From contig NZ_ATCL01000014.1 of assembly GCF_000416965.1 (NCBI RefSeq), positions 620,001 to 684,000 of the forward strand: a DNA stretch of 64,000 nt. The letters are read 5' to 3'. The position numbers were made by a program, and so were the translations under genes. Shown piece after piece: positions 9,209 through 18,228 of the stretch; within the stretch, counting starts at the first letter, position 1, and the number at the start of each line of letters is the position of its first letter. The notes beneath the pieces were generated by a model, which saw only the letters and a program-made list of their open reading frames with translations, searched no databases and was not told the origin of the DNA. This DNA is from Exiguobacterium chiriqhucha RW-2. GTDB lineage: Bacteria; Bacillota; Bacilli; Exiguobacteriales; Exiguobacteriaceae.

Positions 9209-10639
9209 ATGAACTTTGAAACAATCATCGGGATCGAGGTGCACGCCGAGCTGAGCACGAAGTCGAAGATTTGGTGTGGCTGCTCGCGCACATACGGTGC
9301 CGAAACGAATACACAGACGTGTCCGATTTGTCTCGGACACCCGGGCGTCTTGCCTAAATTGAACGAAGAGGCGGTCAATCTAGCCATCAAGGCCGCGATG
9401 GCACTCAACTGCGAAATCGCGACCGACACGAAGTTCGACCGCAAGAACTACTTCTATCCAGATACGCCGAAAGCGTACCAAATCTCGCAGTTCGACCAAC
9501 CGATCGGCTTCAACGGTCACGTCGACGTCGAAGTCGACGGTGAGATGAAACGGTTCCGCATCGAACGCGTCCATCTCGAGGAAGATGCCGGGAAGATGAA
9601 CCACACGGGCGAGAAACACTCGGTCGTCGACTTCAACCGGACCGGCTCACCTCTCATCGAAATCGTCAGTGAGGCCGACATGCGCTCACCGAAAGATGCC
9701 GTCGCTTACCTCGAGCGCTTGAAAGAAGTGCTCTCGTTCGCGGGCGTCTCGGACGTCAAGATGGAAGAAGGGTCGCTCCGTTGCGACTGTAACATCTCGG
9801 TCCGTCCGTTCGGTCAAGAGCCGTTCGGCACAAAGACGGAGCTTAAAAACTTGAACTCGTTCTCGAACGTCTTGAAGGCGCTCGAGTATGAGGAAGACCG
9901 TCACCGCAAATTGCTCATCACGGGCGGCGTCATGCGTCAAGAGACGCTCCGGTTTGACGAGGCGGCGAAGAAGACGATTCTCATGCGTGTTAAAGAAGGA
10001 GCGGCCGATTACCGCTACTTCCCAGAGCCGGACCTCGTCCGTCTCGAAATCGATGAGGAATGGAAAGAACGCATCCGTGCCACGCTTCCGGAACTTCCGG
10101 TCGCACGTCGCGAACGCTACATGAACAATTACGGTCTGTCGGCGTATGACGCCAAGGCGCTCACGTCGACGCGGGAGTTCTCGGACTTCTTCGAAGCGAC
10201 GACGGCAGCCGGTGCAGAACCGAAAGCTGCTGCCAACTGGCTCATGGGCGAAGTGCTCGGTCATTTGAACAAATCGGACGATACGATCGAGACGATGAAA
10301 TTGACGCCGAGCTCGCTCGCGGAGTTGATTCGTTTGATTGGAGAAGGTACAATTTCTTCGAAGATCGCCAAACGCGTATTTACAGCCATGATCGAAGAAG
10401 GCGCCGAACCGAAGGCGTACGTCGAAGCGAACGGTCTCGCCCAAATCTCGGACGAGAACTTGCTCCGCGGCTACATCCTCGACTTGTTCGAAGCGCATCC
10501 GCAGATGATTGAAGACTTTAAGAACGGGAAAGACCGTGCCAAAGGCTTTATCATCGGGCAGATCATGAAGCAGACGAAAGGGATGGCGAACCCGGCACTC
10601 CTCGATGGCTTGTTCCACGAAGAGATCGCCAAACGCTAA
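9209..10639 (+). CDS. gatB: Glu-tRNA(Gln)/Asp-tRNA(Asn) amidotransferase subunit B
   Basis: 476 residues. GatB is the kinase-like subunit that phosphorylates the mischarged aminoacyl group before amidation and binds the tRNA. It opens with [18 protein letters not shown]; the zinc-site cysteines (WCGCS...[10 protein letters not shown], about residues 28-50) and the Mg/ATP-site motifs follow. The C-terminal ~150 residues are the helical and YqeY-like tRNA-binding tail ending [16 protein letters not shown]. Translation starts at an ATG with AAGGAGGACG upstream. It is the last gene of gatCAB; dagK starts 61 bases further on. Confidence 0.97.
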   Translation: MNFETIIGIEVHAELSTKSKIWCGCSRTYGAETNTQTCPICLGHPGVLPKLNEEAVNLAIKAAMALNCEIATDTKFDRKNYFYPDTPKAYQISQFDQPIGFNGHVDVEVDGEMKRFRIERVHLEEDAGKMNHTGEKHSVVDFNRTGSPLIEIVSEADMRSPKDAVAYLERLKEVLSFAGVSDVKMEEGSLRCDCNISVRPFGQEPFGTKTELKNLNSFSNVLKALEYEEDRHRKLLITGGVMRQETLRFDEAAKKTILMRVKEGAADYRYFPEPDLVRLEIDEEWKERIRATLPELPVARRERYMNNYGLSAYDAKALTSTREFSDFFEATTAAGAEPKAAANWLMGEVLGHLNKSDDTIETMKLTPSSLAELIRLIGEGTISSKIAKRVFTAMIEEGAEPKAYVEANGLAQISDENLLRGYILDLFEAHPQMIEDFKNGKDRAKGFIIGQIMKQTKGMANPALLDGLFHEEIAKR

Positions 10640-10645
10640 ACAAGC

Positions 10646-10673
10646 GGCGAGGCACTTGTGTCTCGCTTTTCGC
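10646..10673 (+). terminator. weak terminator/attenuator between gatB and dagK
   Basis: GCGAGGCAC, loop TT, GTGTCTCGC (wobble pairs) followed by only four T. It may reduce rather than stop transcription into dagK. Confidence 0.45.
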
Positions 10674-10700
10674 TCGACTTGAGCATGGGGAGAGAACATT

Positions 10701-11702
10701 ATGCAACGAAAACGCGCACGGGTCATCTATAACCCGACATCTGGAAAAGAAGTGATCAAACGGGAACTCCCGTACATTTTGAACCGCCTCGAGGATGCGG
10801 GTTATGAGACGTCGACGTACGCGACGAAAGCAATCGGCGACGCGACGCTCGAGGCCGTTCGAGCCGCGGAGGCCGAGTTCGACTTGATTATCGCGGCCGG
10901 TGGGGACGGGACGCTGAACGAGGTCATCTCGGGACTCGCCCCGCTCGACACGCGTCCGACGATCGGGCTCATCCCAGTCGGAACGACGAACGACTTTGCC
11001 CGAGCGATGCGGATTCCGCTCAACGTCGTCGGTGCCCTCGACGTCATCTGTGACGGATTCGAGATGCCGGTCGACCTCGGTGAGATTGAAGGGGAGACAG
11101 GGGATATCCACTACTTCATCAATATCGCCGGTGGCGGCATCATGACGGAGCTGTCGTACGAGGTACCGTCGAAACTGAAGACGGCGCTCGGTCAGCTCGC
11201 CTATTACGTCAAAGGGATGGAGAAGCTTCCACTCATCAAGCCGACATATATTGAGCTCGAGCACGATGAGGGCACGTTCAGCGGCGAGGTCATGATTTTC
11301 CTCACGTCGAACTCGAACTCGGTCGGTGGCTTTGAGAAGATTTCACCACACGCCTCACTGAACGACGGACTGTTCGACTTGTTCATCTTGCGCAAGTGTA
11401 ACTTGTTCGAGTTCATCCACGTCGTCCGTTTGTTGCTCCGTGGTGAGCACTTGTCGAGTCCGCTCGTCGAGCACGTCAAGACGGGACGCGTCAAGATGAA
11501 GACGACGACGGAACGGATGAGTCTCAATATCGACGGCGAATACGGCGGCGAATGCACGGGCGAGATGCGAAACTTGTTCCGTCACTTGACGGTGCTCGCA
11601 CCGAACGCGCGCATCCGTGAGATGGAAGACTTGAACGCCCAGTATGAACGCGAACAGATGATCAAACAGCTGTTCAACGTGTCAAACGAGAAAGCAGAAT
11701 GA
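10701..11702 (+). CDS. dagK: diacylglycerol kinase (DgkB/DagK, YegS family)
   Basis: 333 residues. A soluble, membrane-associated lipid kinase that phosphorylates diacylglycerol released during lipoteichoic acid synthesis, returning it to phospholipid synthesis. The nucleotide-binding GGDGTLNEV is at residues 67-75, preceded by the NPTSGKE motif near residue 11. The lower domain carries GGFEKISPHASLNDGLFDL and the late SLNIDGEYGG. Distance and neighbours (gatCAB upstream, rRNA methyltransferase downstream) match the arrangement in Bacillus, where dgkB lies next to yerQ/yefA-type genes. GGGGAGAG lies upstream of the ATG. Confidence 0.95.
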   Translation: MQRKRARVIYNPTSGKEVIKRELPYILNRLEDAGYETSTYATKAIGDATLEAVRAAEAEFDLIIAAGGDGTLNEVISGLAPLDTRPTIGLIPVGTTNDFARAMRIPLNVVGALDVICDGFEMPVDLGEIEGETGDIHYFINIAGGGIMTELSYEVPSKLKTALGQLAYYVKGMEKLPLIKPTYIELEHDEGTFSGEVMIFLTSNSNSVGGFEKISPHASLNDGLFDLFILRKCNLFEFIHVVRLLLRGEHLSSPLVEHVKTGRVKMKTTTERMSLNIDGEYGGECTGEMRNLFRHLTVLAPNARIREMEDLNAQYEREQMIKQLFNVSNEKAE

Positions 11703-11706
11703 TTCG

Positions 11707-11735
11707 GCTCGGCGTGGCGCACACGCCGAGCTTTT
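11707..11735 (+). terminator. terminator of gatCAB-dagK
   Basis: GCTCGGCGTG, loop GCGCA, CACGCCGAGC followed by TTTTCG, four bases after the dagK stop codon. Confidence 0.8.
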
Positions 11736-11798
11736 CGTTCGCTTGGAACGGGTATGAACCAATACACACTATTTTTTGAATCGGGAAAGGAGAGACTC

Positions 11799-13160
11799 AT
11801 GTTACCAGTCCAAAAAAATGACCGTCTCGACGTCCACATCCATGACCTCACACACGAAGGCGCGGGCGTGGCACGCGTCGACGGTTATACGTTGTTCGTG
11901 CCGAACGCACTTCCGGGAGAGACCGTGGAGATCGTCGTGACGAAGACGAATAAACAGTACGGGTTCGCCCGCTTGATCGATGTGAAGCAAGCGAGTGCGG
12001 ACCGCGTTGAGCCGCCGTGCCCGATTTTCTATCAGTGCGGGGGCTGTCAGCTCCAACACTTCAGCTACGACGGCCAGCTCCGTCAAAAACGGGACCGTGT
12101 CGTCGAGGCGCTCCAGCGACTTGGCCAATTCGATGTGCCTGTCCACGAGACGATCGGCATGCCGGAACCATGGCGTTACCGCAACAAGGCGCAAGTGCCG
12201 TTCAAAGACGAGGCCGGCCGCCTCGTCGCGGGATTCTATCGTCCACGTTCGCACGACATCGTCGAGATGAAGGAATGTCTCATCCAAGACGAGAGAAACG
12301 ATGAGGCCGTCCAAGTCGTCCGTGACGTGCTCGCGGCGCACCGTGTGCCGGCGTACGATGAGAAGACCGGGCGCGGCGTCATCCGCCACGTCATGGCCCG
12401 TTACGGCTACCATTCGGGCGAATTGATGATCGTCCTCATCACGAAGACAACGAAAATCAAAGGCGTCAACGAGATTGTCGCCGACATCTTGAAACGTCTG
12501 CCGGACGTGACATCAATCATGCAAAACGTCAACCCGGACAAGACGAACGTCATCTTAGGATCGACGAACAAATTGTTATATGGCCATGAGACGATTGAGG
12601 ATAAGATTGGTGGACTGACGTTCACGATTTCCCCGCACTCGTTCTTCCAAGTCAACCCGGTCCAGACGGAGAAGCTATACGGTAAGGCGCTCGAATACGC
12701 GCAACTCACGGGGACGGAGCAAGTCGTCGACGCCTATTGCGGCATCGGGACGATCAGTCTGTTCCTCGCCCGGAAAGCGGCGCACGTATACGGCGTCGAA
12801 GTCGTACCGGAAGCGATTGAGGACGCGAAACAGAACGCGCTCGTCAATGAGATCGACAACGTGACGTACGCGTGTGGCGCAGCGGAAGATGTGTTGCCGC
12901 AGTGGAAGCAGGATGGCATCAATCCGGACGTCATCGTCGTCGATCCACCACGTAAAGGCTGTGCCGAGTCGTTCCTTGAGACGATGGTCGAGATGGCACC
13001 GAAGCGGATCGTTTACGTGTCGTGTAACGTCGCGACGCAGGCACGCGATATGCGTTATCTTGCGGACCGTGGCTACCGACTCGTCGAAGTGACACCGGTC
13101 GACATGTTCCCGCATACGGCGCATGTGGAGACGGTGGCGTGGCTAGAAAAAATGGAATAA
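11799..13160 (+). CDS. rlmCD: 23S rRNA (uracil-5-)-methyltransferase RlmCD (TrmA/RumA family)
   Basis: 453 residues. It methylates C5 of uridines in 23S rRNA using SAM; Gram-positive RlmCD modifies both U747 and U1939. Order: an N-terminal TRAM RNA-binding domain (residues ~5-60), Fe-S cysteines Cys74, Cys80 and Cys83 with a fourth in MKECLIQDE, then the SAM domain with VDAYCGIGTISLFLA, VVDPPRKGC and the catalytic cysteine in YVSCNVAT. The start at 11799 has AAAGGAGA five bases upstream; the earlier in-frame ATG at 11754 has no comparable RBS. Dual versus single site specificity is inferred from phylogeny. Confidence 0.9.
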   Translation: MLPVQKNDRLDVHIHDLTHEGAGVARVDGYTLFVPNALPGETVEIVVTKTNKQYGFARLIDVKQASADRVEPPCPIFYQCGGCQLQHFSYDGQLRQKRDRVVEALQRLGQFDVPVHETIGMPEPWRYRNKAQVPFKDEAGRLVAGFYRPRSHDIVEMKECLIQDERNDEAVQVVRDVLAAHRVPAYDEKTGRGVIRHVMARYGYHSGELMIVLITKTTKIKGVNEIVADILKRLPDVTSIMQNVNPDKTNVILGSTNKLLYGHETIEDKIGGLTFTISPHSFFQVNPVQTEKLYGKALEYAQLTGTEQVVDAYCGIGTISLFLARKAAHVYGVEVVPEAIEDAKQNALVNEIDNVTYACGAAEDVLPQWKQDGINPDVIVVDPPRKGCAESFLETMVEMAPKRIVYVSCNVATQARDMRYLADRGYRLVEVTPVDMFPHTAHVETVAWLEKME

Positions 13161-13175
13161 GATGAATGTAGATGG

Positions 13176-13209
13176 ACCTTCGATTTTGTTTGAAATCGGA
13201 GGTTTTTTG
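13176..13209 (+). terminator. terminator of rlmCD
   Basis: ACCTTCGATTT, loop TGTTTG, AAATCGGAGGT (wobble pairs) then TTTTTTG. Confidence 0.85.
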
Positions 13210-13237
13210 TTTAGTCGTGTCAAAAGGGGTGATGAAG

Positions 13238-13810
13238 ATGAGGAAAATCATTGTACTTGAACATGTATCCTTGGATGGTGTGATTCAGTCACCGGGTGGG
13301 CAAGACGAGGACGTGAGCGAAGGGTTTACGTATGGAGGATGGACAGAACCATTTGCGAGTGATGAGTTAGGTCGTCTGATTCGGACGCAAATGCACAGCG
13401 ACTTTGCATTGCTACTTGGGAGAAAGACGTATGAACAATGGGGAGACTATTGGCCCCAACACGCGAATGTTTGGCCGGAAGCACAAATTGCGACAAAGTA
13501 CGTAGCGTCACAAACGTTGCGTGAAAGTCTATGGGAGCCGACCGTTTTTTTGACGGACCCCATCAAACAGTTAAAGCTATTGAAGCTGGAAGCTGAGCCC
13601 GATTTTCATGTGTGGGGAAGCAGTGATTTGGCCCATGCTCTGTTTCAAAACGACCTAGTCGATGAATGTTGGTTGATTATCTATCCGATTATCATAGGGG
13701 CAGGGAAGCGCTTGTTCCCAAATGGTGAAATGAATCCAATCACTTTTAAATCAATTGAGCATTATCCGATGACGAAAGGTGTCATTGTCTCTCATTATCA
13801 CAGGATGTGA
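13238..13810 (+). CDS. dihydrofolate-reductase-fold protein (RibD C-terminal domain family)
   Basis: 190 residues, related to B. subtilis YyaP/YwjB. The start MRKIIVLEHVSLDGVIQSPG is the family hallmark (strand, then SLDG-V). Other landmarks are LLLGRKTYEQWGDYWP and the late NDLVDEC..IIYPIIIGAGKRLF. The fold binds NADPH, but these stand-alone proteins lack the deaminase half of RibD and their substrate is unknown. The ATG at 13238 is eight bases after AAGGGG; the in-frame ATG at 13232 is too close to it. The gene is visibly richer in A+T than rlmCD upstream, suggesting later acquisition. Confidence 0.85.
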   Translation: MRKIIVLEHVSLDGVIQSPGGQDEDVSEGFTYGGWTEPFASDELGRLIRTQMHSDFALLLGRKTYEQWGDYWPQHANVWPEAQIATKYVASQTLRESLWEPTVFLTDPIKQLKLLKLEAEPDFHVWGSSDLAHALFQNDLVDECWLIIYPIIIGAGKRLFPNGEMNPITFKSIEHYPMTKGVIVSHYHRM

Positions 13811-13835
13811 TTGCACATTGCGGTTTGAGTAGACC

Positions 13836-13865
13836 TTGAAGCTCCAATAGACAGAAACATATAAT
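13836..13865 (+). promoter_or_regulatory. promoter of DM13 gene
   Basis: TTGAAG, 18-bp spacer, TATAAT, about 40 bases before the next start codon. Confidence 0.6.
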
Positions 13866-13907
13866 TGATGTAAACCCGTGTTCTCCTAACGAAAGGGAGC
13901 GAAAAAA

Positions 13908-14426
13908 ATGAAGGCTTTCACTAAACTCGTAATCGGTCTCTTGCTCGTCTTAATAATGGTCATTGGTTGGTGGTTAATCTCTCCTCTCTTTCTCGATCAA
14001 ACAGTAGATGAGGGGCTCCCACCCGTCTCTACAGACACCGTTGAGATGACCGAAGATCCGGAAGCTGTAGCGCCCGATGCGGAAGATGAAGCAAAGGATT
14101 CAGAGACTCTCGGTTTGTCAGGAATGTTTATGGATGGAGAAAAGAATTACCAAACTTCTGGAACGATCCAAACAATTAACGCGGACGATGGTTTGTACCT
14201 AAGATTTGAGGATTTTCAAACGACCAATGGACCCGACCTGTTTGTTTATTTGATTCAGCCAGGGACGGAAACGACAGAAGGAATCAGCTTAGGGGCTTTG
14301 AAAGGAAACACGGGGAATCAAAACTATTTAGTCCCTGAAGACGTCGACCTCACTCAATATTCGACGGTCGTGATTTGGTGTCGAGCCTTCGATGCGGATT
14401 TTGGTTTTGGTGAACTAAAACAATAA
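13908..14426 (+). CDS. membrane-anchored DM13-domain protein
   Basis: 172 residues. One N-terminal membrane helix (about 5-27), an acidic linker to residue ~68, then an extracytoplasmic DM13 domain. Typical DM13 features are SGTIQTINADDGLYLRFEDF, TNGPDLFVYL and the cysteine in VVIWCRAFDADFGFGEL. DM13 has been proposed as a redox domain of the cell surface with that conserved cysteine as active residue; this is a family-level hypothesis. AAAGGGAG lies upstream of the ATG. It has its own promoter and lies in the AT-richer block. Confidence 0.85.
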   Translation: MKAFTKLVIGLLLVLIMVIGWWLISPLFLDQTVDEGLPPVSTDTVEMTEDPEAVAPDAEDEAKDSETLGLSGMFMDGEKNYQTSGTIQTINADDGLYLRFEDFQTTNGPDLFVYLIQPGTETTEGISLGALKGNTGNQNYLVPEDVDLTQYSTVVIWCRAFDADFGFGELKQ

Positions 14427-14432
14427 TCGATT

Positions 14433-14553
14433 TACGAGTTGACCGCGCTCGTTCGTCGTCGAAGCACGCATGAAGCACTATATGGAGCGGATTGAATTTT
14501 GGCGCGAGCATACTAGTGAATATGAATGGGCCGCGTTCATGATGAAAGACTAA
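14433..14553 (+). pseudogene. possible 3' remnant of a lost gene
   Basis: After a TGA near 14435 the frame stays open for about 36 codons to TAA at 14551-14553. It reads RSFVVEARMKHYMERIEFW and then REHTSEYEWAAFMMKD, which looks like the helical end of a regulator-type protein rather than random sequence. There is no RBS or good start. I could not identify the parent family. Confidence 0.25.
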
Positions 14554-14568
14554 AGACTCCTCAAGAAT

Positions 14569-14598
14569 GAACCCTTCAATCGGTAGATTGGAGGGTTC
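14569..14598. terminator. terminator between DM13/remnant and tmrB-like gene
   Basis: GAACCCTTCAATC, loop GGTA, GATTGGAGGGTTC (one G-T pair), a 13-bp stem located between convergent genes. Confidence 0.75.
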
Positions 14599-14606
14599 TT
14601 GCTTCG

Positions 14607-15167
14607 TCATGACCGGAACGCGCGTACGAAGAGACTGCGTTTTACGGCTAGTAGTGTCAAGCCGCTCCGCTTAGCGATTTCCTCGACGACCTGTTCGACT
14701 GTAAGGTGATTGGTCTCGATTTTGTCATGTGTGATGTCGTGATGAAAAGCGTGGAGGCAGCGGTCGATTTGTATCTTGCCCCACGAATTGAACCATTCGA
14801 AGCGTTTATTTAATCGTCTTACGAGTGTCCGTTTATCGGCGTGAAGAATATAATGGTCGACCCGAATCCCGTCACATTGTAAGGCTCCGATGATTTCATC
14901 GTAGTAGAGCTGGTCCACGAGCGTCATCGGGACGATAATCACGCCATCGTATGAACGGGCAATCTTCGCCAACATCTCAACATTGAACGCCCGCCATTCC
15001 GGATGATGTTGGAAATCGGCAAGTCGCATGTCTTCGGGCAGATTGTCGCGAATGAAAAAGCCGACTTGTTCCGGGTCATAGATAAACGCGTTCGGTAACC
15101 GTTGTTGCAATTGTTTGGCGGCTGTCGTTTTTCCTGATCCGAAAGCGCCGTTGATCCAAACGATCAT
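14607..15167 (-). CDS. tmrB: TmrB-like P-loop ATPase
   Basis: 186 residues, close in length and layout to B. subtilis TmrB (197), an ATP-binding membrane-associated protein that gives tunicamycin resistance. It begins MIVWINGAFGSGKTTAAKQL, where GAFGSGKT is the Walker A motif, followed by YDPEQVGFFIRDNLP, EWRAFNVEML, VPMTLV and SWGKIQIDRCL, all in the order seen in TmrB. The ATG at 15167 is used because AAGGATG lies upstream and the family starts M-I-(V/I)-W-I-N-G; longer reading runs through the DUF5692-side terminator. Resistance function here is inferred; other TmrB-like proteins have no known role. Confidence 0.78.
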   Translation of the reverse strand: MIVWINGAFGSGKTTAAKQLQQRLPNAFIYDPEQVGFFIRDNLPEDMRLADFQHHPEWRAFNVEMLAKIARSYDGVIIVPMTLVDQLYYDEIIGALQCDGIRVDHYILHADKRTLVRRLNKRFEWFNSWGKIQIDRCLHAFHHDITHDKIETNHLTVEQVVEEIAKRSGLTLLAVKRSLFVRAFRS

Positions 15168-15230
15168 CTTTATCCATCCTTTCAAAATACTTTCTGTATT
15201 ACCATTCTGATTGGTTTGACGATTGTCCTG

Positions 15231-15268
15231 TAAAAAATAAAAAAGACGGACTATCACGCAGTCCGTCT
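15231..15268 (-). terminator. terminator of the 15278-16237 gene
   Basis: On the minus strand AGACGGACT, loop GCGTGAT, AGTCCGTCT followed by TTTTTTATTTTTT. Confidence 0.85.
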
Positions 15269-15277
15269 GTCTCATAT

Positions 15278-16237
15278 TTACAGCACTCTACTGGCCGCAG
15301 TTTCCTGTTCAGAAACAGCGTCTTCGCGCATCGCATCAATTTCTTTATATTCGTTCGTATCTTTCCACAACTCATCTTTCAACGGATTGAGTTTGTATTT
15401 GAGGATCCGTGTCACTTGCCAGACGGCGAGGACGACGTTCAGTGCCAAACTGAGCAGGGCGATCGTCCAGTTCGCTGCCGGGTTGTATGACACACTCACA
15501 TTGAACGTGCTACCGACAGCAAAGAAGTAAGGGAACGTCATGACCCACATCATCCAAAACGAAAGCGTCTGGGCACGGTTTTGCATCCATGTACCTTTTG
15601 CCCATAAGAGTACGGGCACTGTCGCAGCGATGTTCAAAGCGAAGCCTGAGTAAAAAGCGTTACCCGGTGCACATGAATAGACGTAGGCGATGTTCCAAAC
15701 ACCATAGGCGATAATCCATAGCTTCGTCTGGTCGGGCCAGAGCATGTCTTTCTTTTTACCAGATGTCGCGAAGATCCCGACCCAGCCGCAGATGAGGAGC
15801 AAGTTCAAAATTCCCGCGACGGCGTTCACATAGTTCCAACCGCCCGAGATGTAGTACATTCCATCGACCATCCCTTCGAATCCCATGATCCCGACTTGGA
15901 ACTCTCGAACGACGGCCTCGGCGATGTTAAGTGCCAAAATACCTGGGACAAGCATCAAATACCATGGATGCTTCTTATGGTAATCGGTGAAGCGGATGAC
16001 CATGTAAATCAAGCTTCCGGCCAATGCTGAATACACTTTCACCCAATGGAACCATGAGGTGATTTCAGGATCGGCGGTGAAAAACCAAATCGGGGGTAAG
16101 GCGATCGGTACGGCCATGAACATGAAGATACTTGCTTTTTTGCTAGATCGGACGATTTCATTCAACCCGATCAATAGACCGAAGACGACGAACCACATCA
16201 CGACATTGTACCAAGGGATAGACTCAAAGAAGAACAT
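15278..16237 (-). CDS. polytopic membrane protein, DUF5692-like
   Basis: 319 residues with about eight hydrophobic helices and a charged cytoplasmic tail (after ~residue 275). Motifs that stand out are an N-terminal IPWYNVVMWFVVFGLLIGLNE, central ISGGWNYVNAVAGILN and IIAYGVWNIAYVYSCAPGNAFY. I associate these with the uncharacterised DUF5692 family, from memory. It has no transporter or enzyme signature I know. The gene is divergent from a TetR regulator, and a 28-bp palindrome lies 64 bases before its start, so it is very probably the regulated target. GGGGCG precedes the ATG. Confidence 0.7.
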   Translation of the reverse strand: MFFFESIPWYNVVMWFVVFGLLIGLNEIVRSSKKASIFMFMAVPIALPPIWFFTADPEITSWFHWVKVYSALAGSLIYMVIRFTDYHKKHPWYLMLVPGILALNIAEAVVREFQVGIMGFEGMVDGMYYISGGWNYVNAVAGILNLLLICGWVGIFATSGKKKDMLWPDQTKLWIIAYGVWNIAYVYSCAPGNAFYSGFALNIAATVPVLLWAKGTWMQNRAQTLSFWMMWVMTFPYFFAVGSTFNVSVSYNPAANWTIALLSLALNVVLAVWQVTRILKYKLNPLKDELWKDTNEYKEIDAMREDAVSEQETAASRVL

Positions 16238-16300
16238 ACGATAACGCCCCTTTCATTTCTAAAGGATAGTGATGAAGCAACGATGAAAAGATGATGTCTT

Positions 16301-16328
16301 TAAACATACCGAACGTTCGTTATGTTTA
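16301..16328. promoter_or_regulatory. 28-bp palindromic operator, likely for the TetR regulator
   Basis: The two 14-base halves are complementary at 13 of 14 positions; the core is CCGAACGTTCG, flanked by TAAACATA and TATGTTTA. It lies between the divergent membrane-protein and TetR genes. TetR dimers typically bind such palindromes. Confidence 0.75.
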
Positions 16329-16414
16329 TGTGAAAAGTGTAACAAACTAATGAAAGCGATGTCAATACGGTTTGGTACGTCACAGGGACATGTCATAAAT
16401 CCGACAAATCATTA

Positions 16415-16423
16415 TGATATAAT
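16415..16423 (+). promoter_or_regulatory. extended -10 promoter of the TetR gene
   Basis: TGATATAAT is a perfect extended -10 element, 32 bases before the ATG at 16455; no good -35 is visible. It supports the internal start chosen for the regulator. Confidence 0.55.
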
Positions 16424-16454
16424 TAGCCATTATTACGTGAGGAGCGTCGGGCAT

Positions 16455-17057
16455 ATGATGAACGAAGGAAAACAAAAGATATTAGAAGCGGCGCGAGCGA
16501 CGATTATCGAAAACGGGATTCAAGGTACGACGCTTCGGGGAATCGCAAAAAAAGCAGGCTTTAGCACGGGCGCGATCTATCATTATTACAGTTCGAAAGA
16601 GGCTATTCTGTATGACGTGATGGACGAAGGATTAGGTGAGATTCGACGAATCGCGACCATCTCGATTGAAGATAAGAAAGAGGCCCGCGAAATCATTCAA
16701 GAAATCTTTGATGGGATGCAAGACCGACTCAAAAAAGATGCGGAAAGCCGGTTGCAGTTTTATTTGGCTCACGAGGCGATGCTCGGGAATGTGGAGTTAC
16801 AAAATAAGTTTAAGGAAAAATATGAGGATTGGATCAATCGCGTCGAAGCCATCTTTGTGAGAGCGTACGGCGTTGAACGCGGACCCTCGACGAGAGCGGT
16901 CGCCGCGTGGACGATGGCTGCAATCGATGGGATGGTGCTCCAAACGCTGTTGAATGTTCAAGTTGTCGAATCTGAGCACACGAATCGTATATTAGAGTAT
17001 TTGCTGCAGGACGGGTTTACACACTTCTTTAAAGTCATCGAAAATGAACAACGCTGA
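16455..17057 (+). CDS. TetR/AcrR family transcriptional regulator
   Basis: 200 residues. The N-terminal helix-turn-helix is clear: KQKILEAARATIIENGIQG, TTLRGIAKKAGFSTGAIYHY and YSSKEAILYDV. The C-terminal ligand and dimer domain (about 60-200) is all-helical and lacks an assignable ligand. The ATG at 16455 follows GTGAGGAG and lies downstream of the extended -10; the ATG at 16350 would put the promoter inside the gene. It probably represses the divergent DUF5692-like gene, and perhaps itself, from the palindrome at 16301-16328. Confidence 0.92.
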   Translation: MMNEGKQKILEAARATIIENGIQGTTLRGIAKKAGFSTGAIYHYYSSKEAILYDVMDEGLGEIRRIATISIEDKKEAREIIQEIFDGMQDRLKKDAESRLQFYLAHEAMLGNVELQNKFKEKYEDWINRVEAIFVRAYGVERGPSTRAVAAWTMAAIDGMVLQTLLNVQVVESEHTNRILEYLLQDGFTHFFKVIENEQR

Positions 17058-17153
17058 GCTTTTTAAAGTATTGTCAGTTGATACATTCCCGCGTCCATAA
17101 TAAGATAGATAAAGTGATTTTATTGGATTGACTACGAAAGGGAATGATTTGAC

Positions 17154-18161
17154 ATGAAAGAAAACTTCTGGCGCGATTTGCCGCGTCCATTCTTTATACT
17201 TGCCCCGATGGAAGACGTGACCGATGTCGTCTTCCGCCATGTCGTCGCCCATGCCGGCCGACCTGACGTCTTTTTCACCGAGTTCGCCAACTCGGACAGC
17301 TATTGCCATCCAGAAGGGAAAGGCAGCTTGCGCGGACGTTTGACGTTCACCGAGGACGAACAGCCGATGGTCGCACACATTTGGGGTGACAACCCGGACT
17401 ACTTCCGCGAGATGAGCATCGGCATGGCCGAGATGGGCTATAAAGGCCTCGATATCAACATGGGTTGCCCGGTCCCGAACGTGGCCAAACGCGGAAAAGG
17501 GAGCGGGCTCATCCTCCGTCCTGACGTCGCAGCGGAACTCATCCAAGCGGCGAAAGCCGGCGGAATCCCGGTCAGCGTCAAGACGCGTCTCGGTTTCGCG
17601 AAGCTCGACGAGTGGCGCGACTGGTTGACGCATCTTTTGAAGCAAGACATCGCCAACTTGTCGATTCACTTGCGCACACGCAACGAGATGAGTAAAGTCG
17701 ACGCGCACTGGGAGATGATCCCGGATATCGTCAAACTGCGTGACGAGATTGCACCGGACACGCTCATCACGATTAACGGAGATATCCTCGACCGTCAGAT
17801 GGGGTTAGAACTCGTCGAGAAGTATGGCGTCGACGGCGTCATGATTGGCCGCGGGATTTTCAAGAACCCATTCGCGTTCGAGAAAGAACCGCGTGAGCAT
17901 TCGATGGAAGAGTACCTCGACTTGCTTCGTCTCCAACTCGATTTGCAAGACAAGTTCCAAGAAGAGGTGCCGCGCTCTATTTCGAACTTGCATCGCTTCT
18001 TCAAGATTTACGTGAAAGGATTCCGCGGGGCGAGCGATCTCCGTGTGAAACTGATGGACACGAAATCGACAGACGAAGTGCGGGCGCACCTTGATGCGTT
18101 CGTCGAGAATTATCATAAAGAAGAAGCTGCGCTTGCCGAGGCGGCGTCGACAGTTGAATAA
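17154..18161 (+). CDS. dus: tRNA-dihydrouridine synthase
   Basis: 335 residues, a flavoenzyme that reduces uridine to dihydrouridine in the tRNA D-loop with NADPH. The FMN barrel begins with [16 protein letters not shown]; the catalytic cysteine is in [18 protein letters not shown] and the phosphate-binding GDI-D...[16 protein letters not shown] follow. The C-terminal ~85 residues form the helical tRNA-binding domain. It belongs to the Firmicutes branch distinct from DusB/YacF. AAGGGAATG lies upstream of the ATG. The gene is single and ends at a terminator also found at 24807. Confidence 0.93.
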   Translation: MKENFWRDLPRPFFILAPMEDVTDVVFRHVVAHAGRPDVFFTEFANSDSYCHPEGKGSLRGRLTFTEDEQPMVAHIWGDNPDYFREMSIGMAEMGYKGLDINMGCPVPNVAKRGKGSGLILRPDVAAELIQAAKAGGIPVSVKTRLGFAKLDEWRDWLTHLLKQDIANLSIHLRTRNEMSKVDAHWEMIPDIVKLRDEIAPDTLITINGDILDRQMGLELVEKYGVDGVMIGRGIFKNPFAFEKEPREHSMEEYLDLLRLQLDLQDKFQEEVPRSISNLHRFFKIYVKGFRGASDLRVKLMDTKSTDEVRAHLDAFVENYHKEEAALAEAASTVE

Positions 18162-18168
18162 GTTTTTG

Positions 18169-18200
18169 AAGGGATTCAGTGTATACTGGGTCCCTTTTTT
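18169..18200 (+). terminator. terminator of dus (copy 1 of a repeated hairpin)
   Basis: AAGGGATTCAGT, loop GTAT, ACTGGGTCCCTT with two G-T pairs, followed by T6-7. The 24-base core differs by one base from that at 24807-24838. Confidence 0.85.
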
Positions 18201-18228
18201 TCTTGTAGTCATCCACCAATTTTTAGGA

